A stretch of DNA of 5,766 bases from Pseudomonadota bacterium (GTDB lineage Bacteria > Pseudomonadota > Gammaproteobacteria > Burkholderiales > Rhodocyclaceae). This document shows, piece after piece, positions 1 through 3,970 of this stretch (positions within the stretch are counted from its first letter, which is position 1; each line of letters begins with the position of its first letter). The notes beneath the pieces were generated by a model. It saw only the letters and a list, made by a program, of their open reading frames with translations. It made no database searches and was not told the DNA's origin. Made by a program: the position numbers and the translations under genes. The stretch lies in contig JAEWVQ010000196.1 of NCBI GenBank assembly GCA_023459095.1, positions 1 through 5,766 of the forward strand, read 5' to 3'.

Positions 1-145
1 GGCGGGCGCCGAGCCGCGCCAGCGGCGCGGGCACGGTGAAGGCCGGCACCCGCCAGGCGGCGGCGCGCTCCGCCAGATGGCGGCGCAGACTGCCGGGCAG
101 CAGCGCGGCGAGGGGCGTGGGAAACGGCGGGGTGGGCAGGCTCAT
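1..145 (-). CDS. ubiT: Probable UbiT, SCP2-domain accessory factor of anaerobic ubiquinone synthesis (5' part only)
   Basis: Only the first 48 codons are present; the gene runs off the low-coordinate edge. The start is ATG at 145-143, preceded by a good Shine-Dalgarno GGAGA (158-154) about 8 nt upstream. The peptide opens with a proline-rich stretch (MSLPTPPFPTPLAALLPGSL) and then an Arg/Ala-rich, probably helical segment. That is compatible with the N-terminus of UbiT-type sterol-carrier-protein-2 (SCP2) proteins, but no diagnostic SCP2 core is visible. The main argument is context: it follows ubiU and ubiV on the same strand after a 56-bp gap, and ubiT is the usual third partner. UbiT is a lipid-binding factor thought to present hydrophobic ubiquinone intermediates to the UbiU-UbiV hydroxylase. 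The product name is an inference; the reading frame and its start are well supported. Confidence 0.6.
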   Translation of the reverse strand, partial: MSLPTPPFPTPLAALLPGSLRRHLAERAAAWRVPAFTVPAPLARLGAR

Positions 146-153
146 CGTCGGGT

Positions 154-158
154 TCTCC
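154..158 (-). promoter_or_regulatory. Ribosome binding site of the probable ubiT gene
   Basis: The minus strand reads GGAGA here, 8 nt before the ATG at 145. It is the best Shine-Dalgarno in the ubi cluster and fixes the start of the partial gene. Confidence 0.6.
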
Positions 159-201
159 GTAGTCGTTGCGCGACGGACAGGCAGGGGCGCGTGGGGTGGA
201 T

Positions 202-1110
202 TCACCCCGCGACGAATTGATCGACCCCCGGGCGGCCGTGCCAGAAGCCGTTGCACGGCGCCGCCGGCATCCACGGCGCGCTCGCCGCGAGCGCGGCCTG
301 CGGGGCGAGGTCGTCGTCGAGGGCGGTGCGGAACAGAGCCAGCAGGTCCACGGTGTGCTGCCCCTGCGGGCTCACGCGCAGGACCTCGGCGTGGCGGCGC
401 ACTGCCGCCAGATCGCCGAGCAGGTTATGCACGCGCGCGGACTGGGTCTGCACGCCGTTGAGGGTGAGGAAGGCCTCGCCTTCGCGGGTGCGCAGGGCAA
501 GGCCGTCGGGCGCGTCGGCGTCCGTGCTCAGGCAGCGGAACTCGCAGCCGTCTTTCTGCAGGTTGAAATGGCGCGCGGTGAAGCAGCGCGCCGAGTACGC
601 CAGCGGCAGGCGGCCGTAGGCGAACAGCTCGGTGGCGCAGGCCGCGGGCAGCGCGGCGCGCAGGTTGGCGAGTTCGGCACCGGCCATTTCCGGCGGCGCC
701 ACCCAGCGCGTGGCCCCGCCATCGACGAGCAGGCCCAGGGTGTGCGGGTTGAACACGTTCAGGGTCGGGCCGGCGATCCAGTCGCGGCGGCCGGCGGCGG
801 CGAGCAGGCGGACCGCGCCCATTTCGTTGGCCTCGATGCGAAAACGGTCTTGGTCGACGAGGCGGCGCAGGGTCTTCAGTTCGGATTCCGATTCGATCAG
901 CGTCTGCGTCGACAGCACGACTTCCTTGCCGGCGTCGGCGAGCTGCGCGGCGAGCGTGAGCCAGTCGTCGAGACGCAGCTCGTGGCGGCGCGAGCACACG
1001 GTCTCGCCGAGATAGACGATGTCGGCGGCGCTGTCGGCGATTTCCGCGTAGAAGTCGAGCGTGCGCTGGCGCGGCCAGTAGTAGAGCAGGGGGCCGAGGG
1101 CGAGTTTCAT
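202..1110 (-). CDS. ubiV: UbiV, U32-family [4Fe-4S] subunit of O2-independent ubiquinone hydroxylase
   Basis: This 302-residue protein is a U32 'peptidase'-family member of the UbiV (YhbV) type, close to the roughly 292 residues of the E. coli protein. With UbiU it forms a cytosolic heterodimer required for hydroxylating the ubiquinone ring without oxygen, replacing the O2-dependent flavin monooxygenases in anoxia. The sequence shows C39, C176, C189 and C193. The C-X12-C-X3-C spacing and the early Cys39 match the four cluster ligands known in E. coli UbiV (39, 180, 193, 197). The N-terminus MKLALGPLLYYWPR, the IVYLGETVCSRRHE segment around Cys39 and the GPTLNVFN segment near residue 114 are characteristic. 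The ATG at 1110 is supported by the exact Cys39 position; its Shine-Dalgarno is weak (GAGA, 5 nt away). It lies 55 bp after ubiU, consistent with one operon. Extra cysteines C158 and C286 have no assigned role. Confidence 0.93.
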   Translation of the reverse strand: MKLALGPLLYYWPRQRTLDFYAEIADSAADIVYLGETVCSRRHELRLDDWLTLAAQLADAGKEVVLSTQTLIESESELKTLRRLVDQDRFRIEANEMGAVRLLAAAGRRDWIAGPTLNVFNPHTLGLLVDGGATRWVAPPEMAGAELANLRAALPAACATELFAYGRLPLAYSARCFTARHFNLQKDGCEFRCLSTDADAPDGLALRTREGEAFLTLNGVQTQSARVHNLLGDLAAVRRHAEVLRVSPQGQHTVDLLALFRTALDDDLAPQAALAASAPWMPAAPCNGFWHGRPGVDQFVAG

Positions 1111-1165
1111 GGCAGTCTCATGGGGTGCGGGGGCGGCCCGGGTGATGGCGTTGGCGGCGGAGTGC

Positions 1166-2179
1166 TTACTTCCACGGCCGGTAGTAGGCGCCGAGGGTGT
1201 GGCTCTGGCCTTCGGAGACCTTGTTGAGTTCGGCCATCCACGCCGGCGCCACGGCGAAGCGCTCGGGGCCGGCGCCGACGCGATCGAGCGCGGCGCGCCA
1301 TACCCGGGTGACCTGGGTGACGTAGGCCGGGCTGCGCTGGCGGCCCTCGATCTTGATCGCGCGGACGCCGATGCGCGCCAGTTCGGGGAGCAGTTCGAGG
1401 GTGTTGAGGCTGGTCGGCTCCTCGATCGCGTAATAGGTCTCGCCGTTCACGTCGAAGCGGCCCTTGCACAGCGTGGGATAGCCGGCGCGCTCGTCGTCGC
1501 CGAAGCGGTCGATGAGGATGCCGTTGAGCCGTGTCTCCATGCCCTGCGGGGTCTGTTCCCAGCGCACGTGCTTGCCCGGCGAGCACGCGCCGTTGCAGTT
1601 GGGGGATTCGCCGGTGGCGTAGGCCGACAGCGCGCAGCGTCCTTCCACCATCACGCACAGGCCGCCGAAGCCGAACACCTCGATCTCCACCGGGGTGCGG
1701 GCGACCACCTGTTCGACCTGCGCCAGCGACAGCACGCGCGGCAGCACCGCGCGCTGGATGCCGAAACGCTCGTGATAGAAGTTGATCGCCTCGTAGCTGG
1801 TCGCCGAGCCCTGGACCGACAGATGCAGGCGCAGCTGCGGGTGGGTGCGCGCGGCGTAGGCCATGAGCCCGGGGTCGGCGAGGATCACCGCGTCGAGGCC
1901 GAGCTCGGCGGCGCGGTCGACGGCGGCGGTCCAGTCGTGCCAGTTGCCGGTCTGCGGATAGGTGTTGAGCGCGAGCAGCACCTTGCGCCCGCGCCCGTGG
2001 GCGTAGGCGACGCCTTCGCGCATCTGCGCCGGGTCGAAGTTCAGCCCGGTGAAGTTGCGCGCGTTGGTGGCGTCCTTGAAGCCGAGATAGACGCAGTCGG
2101 CGCCATGGTCGATGGCGGTCTTGAGCGCCGGCAGGCTGCCGGCGGGGCATACGAGTTCGATGCGGCGGGGGGCGGTCAT
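1166..2179 (-). CDS. ubiU: UbiU, U32-family [4Fe-4S] subunit of O2-independent ubiquinone hydroxylase
   Basis: This 337-residue U32-family protein is the UbiU (YhbU) partner of UbiV; E. coli UbiU has 331 residues. The pair carries out the O2-independent ring hydroxylations of ubiquinone synthesis and supports respiration with acceptors such as nitrate. Cysteines at 175, 182, 199 and 238 correspond, with a constant offset of six, to the four cluster ligands of E. coli UbiU (169, 176, 193, 232). Other family hallmarks are LVCPAGSLPALK at 9-20, the TNARNFTGLNF segment near 38-48, EGRCALS (179-185), GESPNCNGACSP (190-201) and EEPTSLNTLELLPEL (253-267). The six-residue extension relative to E. coli supports the ATG at 2179, although no convincing Shine-Dalgarno precedes it. 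It is the first gene of the ubi cluster, 85 bp after the symporter, with an FNR-type box in between. Extra cysteines C11, C29 and C195 are present. Confidence 0.95.
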   Translation of the reverse strand: MTAPRRIELVCPAGSLPALKTAIDHGADCVYLGFKDATNARNFTGLNFDPAQMREGVAYAHGRGRKVLLALNTYPQTGNWHDWTAAVDRAAELGLDAVILADPGLMAYAARTHPQLRLHLSVQGSATSYEAINFYHERFGIQRAVLPRVLSLAQVEQVVARTPVEIEVFGFGGLCVMVEGRCALSAYATGESPNCNGACSPGKHVRWEQTPQGMETRLNGILIDRFGDDERAGYPTLCKGRFDVNGETYYAIEEPTSLNTLELLPELARIGVRAIKIEGRQRSPAYVTQVTRVWRAALDRVGAGPERFAVAPAWMAELNKVSEGQSHTLGAYYRPWK

Positions 2180-2185
2180 GGGGCA

Positions 2186-2206
2186 GCGGGGTGGTTGAAG
2201 CCCCGC
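2186..2206 (-). other. Small inverted repeat just upstream of the ubiU start
   Basis: Arms GCGGGG (2186-2191) and CCCCGC (2201-2206) are perfect 6-bp complements around a 9-nt loop, ending 6 nt before the ubiU ATG. If transcribed whole it would fold over the place where a Shine-Dalgarno should be. If transcription starts near 2201, as the FNR geometry predicts, the 5' arm would be mostly missing and the hairpin would not form. It would matter only for transcripts reading through from the symporter or from an upstream start. Confidence 0.35.
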
Positions 2207-2207
2207 A

Positions 2208-2213
2208 ACCTTA
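2208..2213 (-). promoter_or_regulatory. Candidate -10 element of the ubiU promoter
   Basis: The minus strand reads TAAGGT, which keeps the first T, the A and the last T of TATAAT (3 of 6 positions). A start about 7 nt downstream, near 2201, would put the centre of the FNR box at -41.5, the classic class II activator position. The hexamer is weak, as expected for an activator-dependent promoter; it was chosen because of the spacing, so it is an inference. Confidence 0.4.
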
Positions 2214-2235
2214 GTGCCGCCGCCGCCCGCCCGCG

Positions 2236-2249
2236 TTGATCCGGGTCAA
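2236..2249 (-). promoter_or_regulatory. FNR/ANR-type binding site upstream of ubiU
   Basis: The minus strand reads TTGAC-CCGG-ATCAA, matching the FNR consensus TTGAT-N4-ATCAA at 9 of 10 half-site positions with the correct 4-nt spacer. It lies in the 85-bp gap between the symporter stop and ubiU, 57 bp before the ubiU ATG. FNR-family proteins (FNR, ANR, and the NO-responsive DNR) activate transcription without oxygen, and E. coli ubiUV is known to be under Fnr control. An oxygen-independent ubiquinone operon is therefore a fitting target. Sequence alone cannot say which family member binds. Confidence 0.72.
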
Positions 2250-2264
2250 ACCGCTCCGGTGCGT

Positions 2265-3725
2265 TCAGCGCGCGGTGTGGTGGGTCGCGGCGGCGGCGTG
2301 ATGGTGGCCGGCATGCGGGCGGTGATGGGTTTTCGGCCCGATCAGGCCGCCCACGAGCATGCCGACCGCGCTGGCGAGGAGGCCGAAGAGCTGCGGCTCG
2401 ATGTCGCCCTCGGGGGCGGTGAATTCGAGGAACAGCCACGAGAACAGGCCGAAGGCGATGGCGAGCGCGGCGCCCAGGTTGTTGGCGCGCTTCCAGAACA
2501 GGCCGGCGGCGAGCGGCACGAAGGCGCCGGCCAGGGTCACGCGGTAGGCGTTCTCGACCATCTGGTGAATGCTCGATTCGGTGCTGGTGGCGTAGAGCGT
2601 GACCAGCCCGGTGAACGCGACCACGGTGACGCGCGTGCTCCACAGGAACTGGCGGTCGCTCATGCGCGGGAAGAAGCCCTTGAGCACGTTCTCGGAGAAG
2701 GTCACCGAGGGCGCGAGCAGGGTACCCGAGGCGGTGCTCATGATCACCGACAGCAGTGCGCCGAAGAAGATCACCTGGGCGGTGAACGGCATGTACTGCA
2801 GGATCAGGGTCGGCAGGATGAGCTGGGAGTCGTCCTCCATCAGGCGCGCGACCATGTCCGGGTCGATGATCTGCGCGGTGTAGGCGAGAAACAGCGGCAC
2901 CGCGGCAAAGAAGAAGTAGGAGGCGCCGCCGAGCGTGGTTCCCCACACCGCGACGCGCTCGTTCTTCGACGAATTGACGCGCTGGAACACGTCCTGCTGC
3001 GGGATGGAGCCGAGCGCCATGGTGAGGAAGGCGGCGATCCACGCGATCATGTCGGCGGCGTCGAGGCGGGGCAGGAAGTCGAGCTTGCCCTCGGCCGCGG
3101 CGCGTCCGACCACGGTGGAGAAACCGCCCGCCATGTCGCCGGCGAGCCAGGTCACGTAGATGAGGCCGAGCACGATCACGATCATCTGCACGAAGGTGGT
3201 CATCGCCACCGACCACATGCCGCCGAACAGGGTGTAGAGCAGCACCACGCCGGCACCGATCAGCATGCCGTGCGACGTGCTCAGGGTGCCGTCGGAGAGC
3301 ACGTTGAACACCAGGCCGAGGGCGGTGATCTGGGCCGCGACCCAGCCGAGGTAGGAGAGCACGATGCACAGCGACAGCACCAGTTCGGTGCTGCGGTTGT
3401 AGCGCACGCGGAAGTAGTCGCCCAGGGTGAGCAGGTTCATGCGGTACAGCGGGCGCGCGAACACCAGCCCGAACAGCACCAGGCAGAACGCGGCGCCGAG
3501 CGGGTCGGAGATCAGCCCGCGAAAGCCTTCCTCGAGAAAGGTGGCGGAGATGCCGAGCACGGTCTCGGCGCCGAACCAGGTCGCGAACACCATCGCCAGC
3601 ACCACCGCCATCGGCAGGTTGCGCCCGGCGGTGATGTAGTCGCGCGCGTTATGCACGCGCAGCGCGGCAACGAGGCCGATGCCGATGGAGACGAGCAGAT
3701 AGGCGACGACGAGCCAGAGCAGCAT
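2265..3725 (-). CDS. Sodium:solute symporter (SSS family), substrate unknown, His-rich C-terminus
   Basis: This 486-residue inner-membrane protein belongs to the sodium:solute symporter (SSS/PutP-like) family, which drives uptake of amino acids, organic acids or sugars with Na+. Many hydrophobic segments run from residue 1 to about 463, compatible with the family's usual 13 helices. Family motifs visible are ARDYITAGRNLP (27-38), FATWFGAETVLG (47-58), TLGDYFRVRYN (100-110), LFGGMWSVAMTTFVQ (166-180), SIPQQDVFQRV (240-250) and SVIMSTASGTLL (326-337). S330 and T331 in the last motif align with the Na2-site Ser/Thr of PutP. The final 20 residues are polar and contain eight histidines. The ATG at 3725 has a strong Shine-Dalgarno. 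Upstream is the arginase/ornithine aminotransferase gene, downstream ubiU. Proximity makes an amino-acid substrate conceivable, but nothing in the sequence shows it. Confidence 0.9.
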   Translation of the reverse strand: MLLWLVVAYLLVSIGIGLVAALRVHNARDYITAGRNLPMAVVLAMVFATWFGAETVLGISATFLEEGFRGLISDPLGAAFCLVLFGLVFARPLYRMNLLTLGDYFRVRYNRSTELVLSLCIVLSYLGWVAAQITALGLVFNVLSDGTLSTSHGMLIGAGVVLLYTLFGGMWSVAMTTFVQMIVIVLGLIYVTWLAGDMAGGFSTVVGRAAAEGKLDFLPRLDAADMIAWIAAFLTMALGSIPQQDVFQRVNSSKNERVAVWGTTLGGASYFFFAAVPLFLAYTAQIIDPDMVARLMEDDSQLILPTLILQYMPFTAQVIFFGALLSVIMSTASGTLLAPSVTFSENVLKGFFPRMSDRQFLWSTRVTVVAFTGLVTLYATSTESSIHQMVENAYRVTLAGAFVPLAAGLFWKRANNLGAALAIAFGLFSWLFLEFTAPEGDIEPQLFGLLASAVGMLVGGLIGPKTHHRPHAGHHHAAAATHHTAR

Positions 3726-3732
3726 GAACAGG

Positions 3733-3738
3733 CCTCTT
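3733..3738 (-). promoter_or_regulatory. Ribosome binding site of the symporter gene
   Basis: The minus strand reads AAGAGG, ending 7 nt before the ATG at 3725. This near-ideal Shine-Dalgarno decides the start and rules out longer N-terminal extensions. Confidence 0.75.
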
Positions 3739-3909
3739 GCGGAGCGGGGTTATGACGTTTTCGGGGCGGACGCGGTGCGCGCGGACATTTTTGCGAGCGC
3801 GGAGTTTAGCAACGAATGCGCGCCGTCGGCGGCAAATTCGGCAGCAAATCGGCATCCGTCACGGTTTTCCCCGGGGCGCGGCTAAGGGCTTGAATGCGTG
3901 GTCTTTGTT
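3739..3909 (-). other. Intergenic region, presumed symporter promoter region
   Basis: No gene is supported here. The stretch is visibly richer in A and T runs than its surroundings, as expected of a promoter region for the symporter. The only hexamers resembling a -10 on the minus strand are CATAAC (3749-3754) and TAAACT (3803-3808); neither has a convincing TTGACA-like partner at 16-18 bp. A near-repeat CGGCRGCAAAT occurs twice with a 12-bp period (3827-3837 and 3839-3849, plus strand). An 8-bp palindrome CCCCGGGG lies at 3869-3876. A promoter is assumed from position and not demonstrated. Confidence 0.3.
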
Positions 3910-3949
3910 GCCGCCGCGGCGCACCCTTTCGGTGCGTGTCCGCGGCGGC
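3910..3949 (-). terminator. Strong hairpin after the arginase/aminotransferase gene, possible terminator
   Basis: The outer arms GCCGCCGCGG (3910-3919) and CCGCGGCGGC (3940-3949) pair over 10 bp. The inner arms CGCACC (3920-3925) and GGTGCG (3931-3936) pair over 6 bp around a 5-nt loop, with a 3-nt bulge at 3937-3939. It begins 21 nt past the stop codon of the fusion gene, where a terminator or 3'-end-protecting structure is expected. On the minus strand it is followed by AACAAAGACC, not a T run, so it is not a textbook intrinsic terminator. It may act with Rho or as an mRNA-stabilising stem. Confidence 0.5.
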
Positions 3950-3970
3950 CGGGGGGCAGCGCGCGCCGGG

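Noticed and set aside
190..211. Inverted repeat GGGGTG/CACCCC around the ubiV stop codon as a terminator.
   Set aside because: The stem is only 6 bp in the transcribed strand, with a mismatch beyond it and no T run, and a gene with a good ribosome binding site follows at once. More likely a chance or minor intercistronic stem.
2250..2260. Mini-hairpin ACCG/CGGT after the symporter stop, followed by TTT on the minus strand, as a terminator.
   Set aside because: A 4-bp stem with three Ts is too weak, and the Ts are part of the edge of the FNR box.
3805..3822. Possible sigma-54 promoter (GG and GC elements) upstream of the symporter.
   Set aside because: The GG to GC spacing is 12 nt where sigma-54 promoters need 10, and the flanking consensus bases are poor.
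3649..3855. A 68-residue minus-strand frame across the symporter start.
   Set aside because: It is Arg-rich, has no good ribosome binding site or recognisable domain, and overlaps the well-supported symporter N-terminus out of frame.
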